A stretch of DNA of 64,000 nucleotides from Litorimonas sp964352855 (lineage in GTDB: Bacteria; Pseudomonadota; Alphaproteobacteria; Caulobacterales; Maricaulaceae). Of the stretch, positions 1 to 7,213 are shown in pieces. The stretch covers positions 124,001 to 188,000 of the forward strand of contig CAYGTR010000001.1 in the NCBI GenBank assembly GCA_964352855.1, written 5' to 3'. Position numbers and translations under genes: made by a program. The number at the start of each line of letters is the position of its first letter. The first letter of the stretch is position 1. The notes under the pieces are model-generated. The model had not been told where the DNA came from. It did no database searches and saw only the letters and a program-made list of their open reading frames with translations.

Positions 1-1371
1 GAGGGTTTTGCGTGTGCGTTCCAGCCCGTCGAGGAAGTCATTGATATAGCGTTCGGGGCCGAGCTCACGGCGGACGGCTTTTTCGACGATGGGACGGGAA
101 GCTTCCCACATATCGAAATGCGGGTCGAGCCGACGGGCAACGCCTTCGGCTTGCATCATGGTCTTTTGTAGTAAGATGAGTTGTGGTTGTAGTTCCATAT
201 CGAAAAGCTCGGTGATTTCGAGGAGTTGTAACAACACTTTGGCCATAGACACATCTTCGGCTTTTTTACCGAATATGGGTTCACCCACGGCGCGTAGCGC
301 ACTGGCGAAATCTTCGATACTGTGATGGGGCGGGACATAACCTATATCAAAATGAACTCTTGCGATTTTATAATAATCACGCTGTAGAAAGCCATAAAGC
401 GTATCAATCTCAAAACGAATTTCTGCATCACCCAAACGACCCAAAATACCAAAGTCGAGCAGAACAAGTTTACCGTCCGCATCCACGATCAGATTACCTT
501 CATGCATATCCGCGTGGAAGACGCCGTATTCAAAGGTCGAGGCAAGGAAGCTCTGAATGACCTGACGCGCAACATCTTCTTTATTTATATTCGGATCCGT
601 CAGCACATCGGGAGAGGAGAGGTGCATGCCGTCAATCCATTCACTGACAAGGACATTCTTGCCGACCAAATCCCAGTTGAGTGTCGGGACACGGAAGAGG
701 TCTGTCTCCTCGGCGATTTCGGCAAGCTCGGATTGGGCGGCGGCCTCTAAGCGCAGATCAAGCTCAAGCATTACAGCGCGGCGGGCTTCCGCGACGAAAT
801 CTTTCGGGCGAAGGCGACGGATTTTCGGCACGGCGTTATGTGCGAGACTCGCCACTAAACTGATCACGTCCATGTCTTTCGTCATGCGTTGTTGGATTTT
901 TGGACGCAGGATTTTGACAGCCACAATCTCGCCGTCATGGAGTTCGGCTTTATGCACTTGGGCGACGGAGGCCGCGGCGATGGGCTCTGACAAGGTTTTG
1001 AGATGTTTGCTCCAAGGCGCACCCCATTCTTCGGCCAACATTTCTTCGGCCTTTTTCATGGGAAAGGGCGGCACTTTATCTTTGAGGCGGGACAGGCCTT
1101 CGGCAAATTCAGCATCAAACATATCGCCGCGGGTGGAGAGGATTTGACCGAATTTAATGTAAGCCGGGCCGAGGGCTTCAAGCGCATTGGCGAAGCGTTC
1201 GCCAGCATTACCTTGGCGATTGCCGATGGAGAAGATGCGCGATACCGCGCCGACTAACCTCACCGGGAGCGGAACAAATTTCGCATATTCTGCGGGCACG
1301 AGTGAATCGTGACGAATCAAGACCCAAGCCGTGCGCAGTAATCGGAAAAATGTCGCGATCATTTTGAACAT
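1..1371 (-). CDS. ubiB: UbiB-family (ABC1/ADCK) atypical kinase, 3' end cut by window
   Basis: Reading the minus strand from an ATG at 1371 gives an open frame that runs off the left edge (457 codons visible; the family is usually near 500). The start could also be the in-frame ATG at 1362. Visible family features are the KxGQ segment (AYIKFGQILSTRGD), the alanine-rich nucleotide loop (AAASVAQVHKA), a catalytic-type HADMHEGN and the LLDFGILGRLG metal-binding segment. UbiB proteins are membrane-associated atypical kinases/ATPases needed for ubiquinone biosynthesis. The hydrophobic C-terminus expected to anchor the protein lies outside the window. It is divergent from nrdB. Identification rests on motifs read directly; no ubiE neighbour is visible. 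Confidence 0.9.
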   Translation of the reverse strand, partial: MFKMIATFFRLLRTAWVLIRHDSLVPAEYAKFVPLPVRLVGAVSRIFSIGNRQGNAGERFANALEALGPAYIKFGQILSTRGDMFDAEFAEGLSRLKDKVPPFPMKKAEEMLAEEWGAPWSKHLKTLSEPIAAASVAQVHKAELHDGEIVAVKILRPKIQQRMTKDMDVISLVASLAHNAVPKIRRLRPKDFVAEARRAVMLELDLRLEAAAQSELAEIAEETDLFRVPTLNWDLVGKNVLVSEWIDGMHLSSPDVLTDPNINKEDVARQVIQSFLASTFEYGVFHADMHEGNLIVDADGKLVLLDFGILGRLGDAEIRFEIDTLYGFLQRDYYKIARVHFDIGYVPPHHSIEDFASALRAVGEPIFGKKAEDVSMAKVLLQLLEITELFDMELQPQLILLQKTMMQAEGVARRLDPHFDMWEASRPIVEKAVRRELGPERYINDFLDGLERTRKTL

Positions 1372-1568
1372 AAGATGCTTATAGGCGACTCATTTTCCGC
1401 CGTATATGAAGAAATCAAACCTGTGACACCAAAGCGGGCGCATAGTGTTTCGCTTTGGATTAAGAGTGTTTGAAAGAGGATGGCTATCCTCGAAAAAATT
1501 TGGTTATGAAACAGGGCTTTATTGACGCAGCACAGAATTCTCTTAAATTTACGATTGATTAAGGCTTC

Positions 1569-1615
1569 ACCCTAGATATGGTGTACGAAGTTGCAAATCA
1601 GACAAGATGTTGCAT
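1569..1615 (+). promoter_or_regulatory. Pair of candidate NrdR boxes upstream of nrdB
   Basis: Two 16-bp elements lie at 1569-1584 (ACCCTAGATATGGTGT) and 1600-1615 (AGACAAGATGTTGCAT), separated by 15 bp. Against the known NrdR consensus (acaCwAtATaTwGtgt) the first matches at about 13 of 16 positions and the second at about 11 of 16. Spacing of 15-16 bp between paired boxes is typical of NrdR operators on ribonucleotide reductase promoters. The second box is poorer. The rest of the 1372-1677 intergenic region shows nothing else I can name. Confidence 0.6.
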
Positions 1616-1677
1616 TTTCAATTAAAGATAAGCTTTCATGATGAAGGCTTTGGGCTGACGAAACGGGAGACAGGCAC

Positions 1678-2718
1678 ATGGGAAATATGGATTTTCTAAA
1701 AGACACAAAATCAGGATTATTACTCCCGAGCCAGAGCTATAAGCCTTTTCGTTATCCTTGGGCCTATGATTTTTGGCAGAAACAACAGCAAGTTCACTGG
1801 ATGCCGGAAGAAGTGCCACTGGGCGAAGACTGTAAAGATTGGGCCACCAATATTACAGAAACAGAGCGTAATCTCCTGACACAAATTTTCCGTTTCTTTA
1901 CACAGTCTGATGTCGAAGTCGGCGCGAACTACATGGAAAACTACATGCCGCTGTTCAAACCAGTGGAAGTCCGCATGATGCTCGCGGCGTTTTCGAATAT
2001 GGAGACCGTTCACATTGCGGCTTATGCCTTATTACTAGAAACAATTGGGATGCCCGATTCAGAGTTTTCTGCTTTTATGGAATATGAGGAAATGGCGGCC
2101 AAGCATGATTACCTCGGTAAGTTTGGTGTCGACACTGAGCGTGATATCCTGACCTCTATGGCTGTCTTTGGCGGCTTTACTGAGGGCTTACAGCTCTTTG
2201 CCTCTTTTGCGATGCTGATGAATTTCCCGCGTCTGAACAAGATGAAGGGTATGGGACAAATCGTAACGTGGTCTATCCGCGATGAGAGCCTGCATTGTGA
2301 GGGCATGATGCGTCTTTTCCATACATTCGCCGAGGAAACAGGCGCGCTGACACAAGGTGTGAAAGACGATATCATTGATTGCTGTCAAACGGTTGTAAAA
2401 CTCGAAGATAAATTTATCGAGTTGGCTTTTGAAATGGGCCCTGTTGAAGGTATGACAGCCGAAGACATCAAACAATATATTCGTTATATTGCGGATTGGC
2501 GTTTGGGCCAGCTGGGTCTCCCCGCGGTATATGGCATTAAAGAGCATCCGCTGCCCTGGCTGACGGAAATCACCAATGGTGTTGAGCATGCCAACTTCTT
2601 TGAAGCGCGGTCTACGGAATATTCCAAAGGTGCGACTGAAGGGCAGTGGCACGGCGATGACGGCGTTTGGGGTCGTTTTGAAAAAATGCATAGCGCGAAG
2701 TTGGAAGCGGCTGAATAA
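1678..2718 (+). CDS. nrdB: Class I ribonucleoside-diphosphate reductase, beta (R2) subunit
   Basis: The 346-residue protein is the radical-generating subunit that, with NrdA, reduces ribonucleoside diphosphates to deoxyribonucleotides in the cytoplasm. Diiron ligands can be placed by pattern: Asp78, Glu109 and His112 (METVH), Glu169, Glu203 and His206 (RDESLH). The radical tyrosine Tyr116 lies four residues after His112 as in class Ia enzymes, so this is not a tyrosine-less class Ic form. GGGAG precedes the ATG. nrdA is not adjacent, so the two subunits are encoded apart or nrdA lies outside the window. Paired NrdR-like boxes upstream suggest repression by NrdR when deoxynucleotides are plentiful. 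A strong terminator follows. Confidence 0.96.
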   Translation: MGNMDFLKDTKSGLLLPSQSYKPFRYPWAYDFWQKQQQVHWMPEEVPLGEDCKDWATNITETERNLLTQIFRFFTQSDVEVGANYMENYMPLFKPVEVRMMLAAFSNMETVHIAAYALLLETIGMPDSEFSAFMEYEEMAAKHDYLGKFGVDTERDILTSMAVFGGFTEGLQLFASFAMLMNFPRLNKMKGMGQIVTWSIRDESLHCEGMMRLFHTFAEETGALTQGVKDDIIDCCQTVVKLEDKFIELAFEMGPVEGMTAEDIKQYIRYIADWRLGQLGLPAVYGIKEHPLPWLTEITNGVEHANFFEARSTEYSKGATEGQWHGDDGVWGRFEKMHSAKLEAAE

Positions 2719-2740
2719 TACTGTCAGGTTTTAGATTTTA

Positions 2741-2776
2741 AAAGGCCGCGCCAGAAATGTCGCGGCCTTTTCTTTT
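2741..2776 (+). terminator. Rho-independent terminator of nrdB
   Basis: A perfect 10-bp stem (AAAGGCCGCG at 2741-2750 with CGCGGCCTTT at 2761-2770) closes a 10-nt loop and is followed by a T-rich run. Confidence 0.9.
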
Positions 2777-2809
2777 TGTATGTTCTCGCTGGCGTGTTAG
2801 GCGAACATT

Positions 2810-3589
2810 ATGAAAGATCGTATCAAACCTTTTAAAACAATTTTAAACTTCCGTGACTTCGGCGCCTATGAGACAGTGGAGGGCGCAAAGGTAGTGCGGG
2901 ATAAATTATACCGATCGGCGCATTTGAATAACCTCGATGATAATGAACTTGCGGCGATTGGAAAGATGGACATTGGCCTTGTCGTCGATCTGCGCCATGC
3001 GCCTGAGCGAAAGCGTCAACCCTCGCGCTATCCCCTTGAAAGTGAGGCAAGAGTTCTTGCCTATCCTGACAGACCTGACGGCGAAAGCGCGAAAGTCGCT
3101 CCGCATGAAGCGTTCATGGAGCATGAGCTGAACTCAGCGCAAGATGCGCATGATTATATGATGAAGTCCTATGCTCAAAGGTCGAGCGATAAAGGTTTTC
3201 AAGAAATTTTTCGAGATACACTTCTGCATATGTCAAACACAGGTGAGCCGATTTTAGTGCATTGTGCGGCGGGTAAAGATCGCACGGGAACGCTTGTGGC
3301 GCTTATACAGGGACTTTTAGGCGTGCCAGATCATCATATTAGGGATGATTATATGTTGACGAACGAAGCCGTAAATATTGAGAGCTTTTTGGAGCCTGCC
3401 GCGCAAATGTTCACCAAACGCTATGGCCGGACTTTTGATGCAGATGCACTTCGCCCGATGTTTGGCGTGACACAAGCTTTCTTAGATGCGGCATTGGCGC
3501 AGATGGGGGACATATATAAATATGCCAATGATGAGTTGGGAATTCCAAAAAGAGATATTGAGCGCTTACGCGCTCATTATCTAAATTAG
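2810..3589 (+). CDS. Tyrosine/dual-specificity protein phosphatase (Y_phosphatase3 type)
   Basis: The 259-residue cytoplasmic protein carries the CX5R phosphatase signature HCAAGKDRTG at residues 151-160, with nucleophile Cys152 and Arg158. The N-terminal NFRDFG segment and the early RSAHLNNL stretch match bacterial tyrosine/serine phosphatases of the IphP/MptpB-like family (PF13350). This family removes phosphate from phosphotyrosine and sometimes phosphoserine or phosphoinositides. The substrate is unknown. It stands alone after the nrdB terminator, and its stop codon overlaps by 4 nt the stop of the convergent TadE-like gene, so there is no room for a separate terminator. Confidence 0.88.
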   Translation: MKDRIKPFKTILNFRDFGAYETVEGAKVVRDKLYRSAHLNNLDDNELAAIGKMDIGLVVDLRHAPERKRQPSRYPLESEARVLAYPDRPDGESAKVAPHEAFMEHELNSAQDAHDYMMKSYAQRSSDKGFQEIFRDTLLHMSNTGEPILVHCAAGKDRTGTLVALIQGLLGVPDHHIRDDYMLTNEAVNIESFLEPAAQMFTKRYGRTFDADALRPMFGVTQAFLDAALAQMGDIYKYANDELGIPKRDIERLRAHYLN

Positions 3590-4215
3590 CTACAGGACAC
3601 GTTTGTCCCGCTAGAAGAACAAGTGAAAACTTTTGCCGGTGTGTCAGCAAATGTGACTTCGCTTGAACGGCGTGGCTTAAGAATAAATGTTTCTGATATT
3701 GTGAAATCAGTTTTTAGATATCTAAGTTTCAGAGGCGAATATGAATAGGCAACGCGTGCAACAACAATACCTGCCGTTTCGTTCAATAAAGAGGCATCGA
3801 CCGTTGTAACATCAAAAGCTGGTAAAGTTGCCGCCCCAGCATTCATTGTTGCTGTCCCGACGGCTGTGTTGTTTCCACCCGCATCGCGTGTCCAACTGTC
3901 CAATTGAATTGAGATTTTTGAAGAGTCAGGCACATCCATGATGCGAAGTGTGGCTGTCAGAAGGTCTTCTAAATCTGCTTCTTCGACATTCGTGACTTGA
4001 GATGTGAGATCCCCCGCGACGTTGGTTGCATGAGAGATCGTTCGATCCACAGCAATCGCGGAGGCGATTTCAGCAAGGCCGAAATACATCATGATCAAAA
4101 GGGGTGCTAAAATCGCAAACTCAATGGCGGCGAGGCCGTCTTCATTTTCATGAATATCAGCGGCACTATTGTTAAGCCGAGATTTGAGAGATTTGAATTT
4201 TATTTTTAGTTTCAT
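3586..4215 (-). CDS. TadE-like pilus assembly protein (pseudopilin)
   Basis: This 209-residue protein has a polar, charged N-terminus followed at about residues 27-50 by the hydrophobic TadE signature beginning GLAAIEFAILAPLL, then a periplasmic domain without recognisable motifs. TadE-family proteins are pseudopilins processed by the prepilin peptidase (encoded here at 6437) and needed for Flp pilus assembly at the inner membrane. AAGGA lies shortly upstream of the ATG. It follows a second TadE-like gene with a 53-nt gap and is probably cotranscribed with it. It could be called TadF by position; sequence alone does not separate them. Confidence 0.85.
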   Translation of the reverse strand: MKLKIKFKSLKSRLNNSAADIHENEDGLAAIEFAILAPLLIMMYFGLAEIASAIAVDRTISHATNVAGDLTSQVTNVEEADLEDLLTATLRIMDVPDSSKISIQLDSWTRDAGGNNTAVGTATMNAGAATLPAFDVTTVDASLLNETAGIVVARVAYSYSPLKLRYLKTDFTISETFILKPRRSSEVTFADTPAKVFTCSSSGTNVSCS

Positions 4216-4268
4216 GACATTGATCCTTACAAAAGTAGATGACTTTTGAAGCTATTTTAGGGTTGCTT

Positions 4269-4856
4269 TTACGTTGAAGGGCATGTGCCCGGAGCGGAAA
4301 AAGGTTCGTTCCTAAAAGCTGTAGAGGCAAAGAGCTTGCGCACATTACTGTCTTTCACCGTCTCAAGACGGGTTAAGGCAGACGGCAAGGCAAGTGGATA
4401 ATAATAAATTGCGCGTGCAACGACAGGGTCACCACCAGATGTATTCGAAACGGTTCCATTGGTTACCGGATCGGTCGGATTGGCAGGATCCGTTTCTGCG
4501 GGCAATACGACTCCGGCAAATGTTGTCGCTGTTTGTACATCAACTCTGACGCGTTGGTCGCAACTGCTGGCCGCTCCCATTTCCGCACAAATCATGTCTT
4601 TAAATTTTTGTGCGGAATTCCCGCTACAGGCTTGAAAATTGCCAACACGAATCTGTCGTCCTGCCTCACTTACGGCATGATTAAGTGTCGAGTGAACAAA
4701 CAATATGATTGCTAATTCGATAATTCCGAAAATGAGGGCGAAAAATGGAATGGCTAGGAAGGCGAATTCAATCGCAGCTGTCCCGTCACCATTTTTACCA
4801 TAATCTTTTGATCGTCCAGAAATACGGCTGAATTTTCGTCTCAGAGACACAAACAT
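4269..4856 (-). CDS. TadE/TadF-like pilus assembly protein
   Basis: The 195-residue protein has the same plan as its neighbour: basic N-terminus, then the signature TAAIEFAFLAIPFF and one membrane segment at about residues 28-52, then a periplasmic domain with several cysteines (CSGNSAQ, MICAE, SSCDQR, GTCPST) that could form disulfides. Its first position in the minus-strand pair, downstream of a perfect TTAA-N7-TTAA site (4927-4941), suggests that this promoter drives both genes. Known TadE family members act in Flp pilus biogenesis; the exact step is not settled. Confidence 0.85.
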   Translation of the reverse strand: MFVSLRRKFSRISGRSKDYGKNGDGTAAIEFAFLAIPFFALIFGIIELAIILFVHSTLNHAVSEAGRQIRVGNFQACSGNSAQKFKDMICAEMGAASSCDQRVRVDVQTATTFAGVVLPAETDPANPTDPVTNGTVSNTSGGDPVVARAIYYYPLALPSALTRLETVKDSNVRKLFASTAFRNEPFSAPGTCPST

Positions 4857-4926
4857 GGCTCACCCCAATTGGTTTACAAGCCATCGGAATAAGACAAATA
4901 AGTTAAGGTAGAGCCAAGAAATAGTC

Positions 4927-4949
4927 TTAACAATCAATTAACATGTTAA
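4927..4949 (-). promoter_or_regulatory. Candidate CtrA box with overlapping palindrome upstream of the tadE pair
   Basis: TTAACAATCAATTAAC at 4927-4942 is a perfect TTAA-N7-TTAA match to the CtrA binding consensus. It overlaps a perfect 12-bp palindrome TTAACATGTTAA at 4938-4949, so three TTAA half sites are stacked. It sits 71 bp upstream of the first TadE-like ATG. CtrA controls pilus genes in Caulobacter; assignment here is by motif only. Confidence 0.5.
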
Positions 4950-4981
4950 GATGTCAGGAGCCAGTGTGTAGCCTAGAAGCT

Positions 4982-5521
4982 TTATTGGCCAAATTCACCG
5001 TCATTTGGTTCTGCAAATGTTACATCTGATCTGTTAGGATTACCTGATGCAAGAGCTTCACTACTTTGAATGGGTCGTTCTTGCGAAGAATAATTTGCAA
5101 GAAAGGCGGGTTCATCCCCAATAATCGGAGAGGGCTGGCAATTTGGGGCGCAACTATAAGACTGTCTATCAGAACGATTAAAAACGCGTACAGTATTTTG
5201 TGTTGGTTTTTGGAAAACTTGAATATCTGTATCCATAATGACATTACCATTTAAGTCTAAGACAATCAGATTTGTTTCACCATATCCGCGCCCAACAACG
5301 AAGAGGGTATCAGCCGCATGAACCGACACATCTGCGATAGACGGGTTCCCAATAACAACTGCAGATGCAGCCGAAGACAAACGTAAAACTTCTGTTTTAT
5401 TGATTTCTACGCTGTAAGGCATATTCCCTGTCATATAATCGCCCGCTGAGACCGAGCTCGCAAAGCCAATAATAGTCAGTGATGCAAAAAAACTTGCACA
5501 GGTTTTTGAATATTTGAACAT
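4982..5521 (-). CDS. Stand-alone secretin N-terminal-domain protein (CpaC N-domain-like)
   Basis: The chosen ATG at 5521 is preceded by GGAGG with 5 nt between; a longer frame starts at 5536 but would place that ribosome site inside the gene. The 179-residue product has a signal peptide ending near SSVSA. It then has one domain of about 75 residues (MPYSVEINKTEVLRL through DTDIQV) that parallels the N-terminal pilus-formation domain of CpaC encoded at 8084, including the NPSIADV and GETNLIVLD segments. The secretin barrel domain is absent. The C-terminal 60 residues include a CAPNC pair and look disordered. It is probably periplasmic and part of the Tad machine, perhaps assisting secretin assembly; that role is inferred. 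Confidence 0.8.
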   Translation of the reverse strand: MFKYSKTCASFFASLTIIGFASSVSAGDYMTGNMPYSVEINKTEVLRLSSAASAVVIGNPSIADVSVHAADTLFVVGRGYGETNLIVLDLNGNVIMDTDIQVFQKPTQNTVRVFNRSDRQSYSCAPNCQPSPIIGDEPAFLANYSSQERPIQSSEALASGNPNRSDVTFAEPNDGEFGQ

Positions 5522-5773
5522 ATAAGCCTCCGACATTTCACTTGAGATACTCGGATGTGGTGAATGAAGCGTTTACAAAACCAATGAAATAGGGCGCAGA
5601 CAGCTATTTTTTAGCCTATACATTATATTAAGGGAAATTATCCTGCAAAATTAGGGTGCTCAATAAGGACATTATAAGTTTTGATCGCTATTTCATGATT
5701 AATAGGGTGTGAAAAAAGCAATCGAAATTTAATGTCATTTTTACCACGTCTCTAAACCCGACGGTAATGCGCC

Positions 5774-5825
5774 ATCCCTATAAGTAGCCATATCAGGGAT
5801 GACCCTGTGAATAGGGATTATCCCT
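5774..5825 (+). promoter_or_regulatory. ATCCCT/AGGGAT repeat cluster upstream of pilA
   Basis: Four copies of one hexamer occur in 52 bp: ATCCCT (5774-5779), AGGGAT (5795-5800), AGGGAT (5813-5818) and ATCCCT (5820-5825). The last two form a perfect inverted repeat with a 1-bp centre (AGGGATTATCCCT). The arrangement suggests an operator or nested hairpins in the pilin leader. The rest of the 5522-5855 intergenic region is AT-rich; two 7-of-8 matches to TTAA-N7-TTAA (5699-5713 and 5729-5743) are too weak to call. Confidence 0.4.
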
Positions 5826-5855
5826 TTAATTGACTAGCATACGTGGGAGTAAGTT

Positions 5856-6029
5856 ATGCAAAATCTTGTTACTCGTTTTATCAACGACGAATCTGGTGCA
5901 ACAGCTATTGAATATGGTTTGATTGCCGCCCTTATCTCTGTAGCCCTAATTGGTGGTGCTACATCTCTAGGTACGAATATCGGTACACGTTTTAGTACTG
6001 TTTCTACTTCAGTAGTTGGCGCTGGTTAA
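5856..6029 (+). CDS. pilA: Flp/Fap pilin, major Tad pilus subunit candidate
   Basis: A 57-residue prepilin too short for usual ORF cut-offs. GGGAG at 5845-5849 is well placed before the ATG. The peptide has a short charged leader (FINDESG) followed by the Flp motif ATAIEYGLIAALISVALIGG, with the conserved Glu-Tyr pair at positions 5-6 after the predicted Gly14/Ala15 cleavage site, then a short hydrophilic tail. The prepilin peptidase at 6437 is expected to cut after Gly14, and the mature subunit polymerises into Flp pili used for adhesion. The strong ribosome site and the following hairpins fit a highly expressed, separately terminated pilin transcript. Confidence 0.93.
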   Translation: MQNLVTRFINDESGATAIEYGLIAALISVALIGGATSLGTNIGTRFSTVSTSVVGAG

Positions 6030-6052
6030 TCACTACCGCTTTACGAATTAGG

Positions 6053-6087
6053 CTTGGTGCACTTTACGTAGTGTGATTTGCACCAAG
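6053..6087 (+). terminator. Stem-loop after pilA (mRNA stabiliser or weak terminator)
   Basis: A perfect 9-bp stem, CTTGGTGCA (6053-6061) with TGCACCAAG (6079-6087), encloses a 17-nt loop. No good T run follows, so it may protect the pilin mRNA 3' end rather than terminate. Confidence 0.5.
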
Positions 6088-6139
6088 TCTTCACAATTTC
6101 CTCGTTTCCTTGTAAATTTATAAGAATTTCGAGAATTGT

Positions 6140-6168
6140 AAGGGTCGTCTTTGGGCGACCTTTTTTAG
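6140..6168 (+). terminator. Rho-independent terminator between the two pilin genes
   Basis: GGTCG (6143-6147) pairs with CGACC (6156-6160), with flanking A/T pairs, and is followed directly by six T residues. It lies between the two Flp pilin genes and should uncouple their expression. Confidence 0.75.
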
Positions 6169-6200
6169 TTTTTTGTTCTTAGGCTGATGACAGAAACAAA

Positions 6201-6365
6201 ATGAAACTTTACTATGCATTTGTTGAAGATGAGTCCGGGGCAACGGCAATAGAGTATGCTCTTTTGATTGCTTTAATCTCTATCGCTATGATCTCCGGAG
6301 CCACCTCTATGACGGTGGCCTTACAGTCAAAATATTCATCTATAAATAATGCAACTGCCGGATAA
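6201..6365 (+). CDS. Second Flp-type pilin
   Basis: A 54-residue prepilin below the usual ORF cut-off. It has the leader FVEDESG followed by ATAIEYALLIALISIAMISG, the same Flp processing and Glu-Tyr motif as the first pilin, but a different C-terminal tail rich in Ser and Asn. No clear ribosome binding site precedes the ATG, suggesting lower expression than pilA. It could be a minor pilin of the same pilus or an alternative subunit. It is followed after 71 bp by the prepilin peptidase gene, with which it may be cotranscribed. Confidence 0.9.
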   Translation: MKLYYAFVEDESGATAIEYALLIALISIAMISGATSMTVALQSKYSSINNATAG

Positions 6366-6436
6366 AGCGATCTTGAGTTTATTTTTCGAAACCTGATATT
6401 AAGACTATCTGACTATAGGCATTCCCAAAATAAAGC

Positions 6437-6976
6437 ATGAAATTGCTTATTCTCACTATTGGGTTTCGTATGTTTATTGCATTTATAATCTTCTTTTGTT
6501 TTTCTCTTTGTATGTTGATGGCGGCTTTTACGGACGCATCTACGATGAAAATTCCAAATTGGATCAGCTTGGCCGTTATCGGTCTCTTTGTTGTTATGAT
6601 ACCTTTTGCTTGGGATGGTTTCGCCGTCCTGGGAGAGCACCTCCTTGTGGGATTAGCTTTTTTTGTCGCAGGGTTTGTTATGTTCGCTTTGGGATGGATG
6701 GGTGGCGGCGATGCGAAACTATTAGCAGCAACGGCCCTCTGGTGGACATGGTCGGATGCATTGACATATGTATTTTACGTAGGCGTACTCGGCGGACTCC
6801 TGGCTCTTATACTTTTGTTGGGTCGTAGGTTCGCACCTCCAAAGCTCGCGACATCAACTTGGACCTATGGCTTGTTTAAAGAAGAAAAGCAGATGCCTTA
6901 TGGTTTAGCCTTGGCAGGCGGAGCGCTCCTGAATTTGCCGCAAAGCGAAATCCTAAAAGTTGCAATGGGATTATAG
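6437..6976 (+). CDS. cpaA: Prepilin peptidase, A24 family (CpaA/TadV type)
   Basis: The 179-residue inner-membrane protein has the size of the short TadV-type peptidases that lack the N-methylation domain. The two catalytic aspartates of the family are visible: Asp33 in AAFTDASTMKIPN and Asp92 in the GGGDAKLLAA motif. About six hydrophobic segments can be seen. It should cleave the leaders of both Flp pilins and the TadE-like pseudopilins encoded nearby. An in-frame ATG at 6470 (giving MFIAFIIFF) is an alternative start; neither start has a strong ribosome site. A hairpin terminator follows. Confidence 0.92.
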   Translation: MKLLILTIGFRMFIAFIIFFCFSLCMLMAAFTDASTMKIPNWISLAVIGLFVVMIPFAWDGFAVLGEHLLVGLAFFVAGFVMFALGWMGGGDAKLLAATALWWTWSDALTYVFYVGVLGGLLALILLLGRRFAPPKLATSTWTYGLFKEEKQMPYGLALAGGALLNLPQSEILKVAMGL

Positions 6977-7003
6977 TCTTTAAAAACGATCATCTTTGAG
7001 AAC

Positions 7004-7031
7004 AAAAAGCCGGGCCATGCGCTCGGTTTTT
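7004..7031 (+). terminator. Rho-independent terminator after cpaA
   Basis: A-rich stem arm AAAAAGCCG (7004-7012) faces CGGTTTTT (7024-7031) across a GC-rich loop, ending in T residues. The pairing has one bulge. Confidence 0.6.
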
Positions 7032-7140
7032 CGGTTTGTTGCCTCAAATGTGAAATAATGACGAATTAGAAGGTTTTTCGAAGCATTATTCCTTTTTTCC
7101 CAAGCGCGTTAACTAATTCTTTGCCGTCCTTTTTTACATC

Positions 7141-7155
7141 TTAACCATAATTTAT
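7141..7155 (+). promoter_or_regulatory. Near-consensus CtrA site upstream of cpaB
   Basis: TTAACCATAATTTAT matches TTAA-N7-TTAA at 7 of 8 fixed positions and carries the extended TTAACCAT half site common in CtrA targets. It is 59 bp before the cpaB ATG, at the head of the cpaB-tadC operon. Assignment is by motif only. Confidence 0.35.
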
Positions 7156-7213
7156 CGAATATCGCCCTAAGAGGTTCTGTGGGTTTCCGAATCTTTCGGG
7201 CATGTGAGGCAAT

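Noticed and set aside
626..1147. 173-residue open frame on the plus strand
   Set aside because: Antisense to ubiB, whose motifs are clear; Ser/Arg-rich translation typical of a shadow frame.
2832..2846. TTAA-N7-TTAA match in the phosphatase gene
   Set aside because: It lies inside the coding sequence in an AT-rich run a few codons after the start; position does not fit a regulatory site and it lacks the CCAT extension.
5830..5835. TTGACT as a -35 box for pilA
   Set aside because: Only about 20 bp before the start codon, leaving no space for a -10 element and leader.
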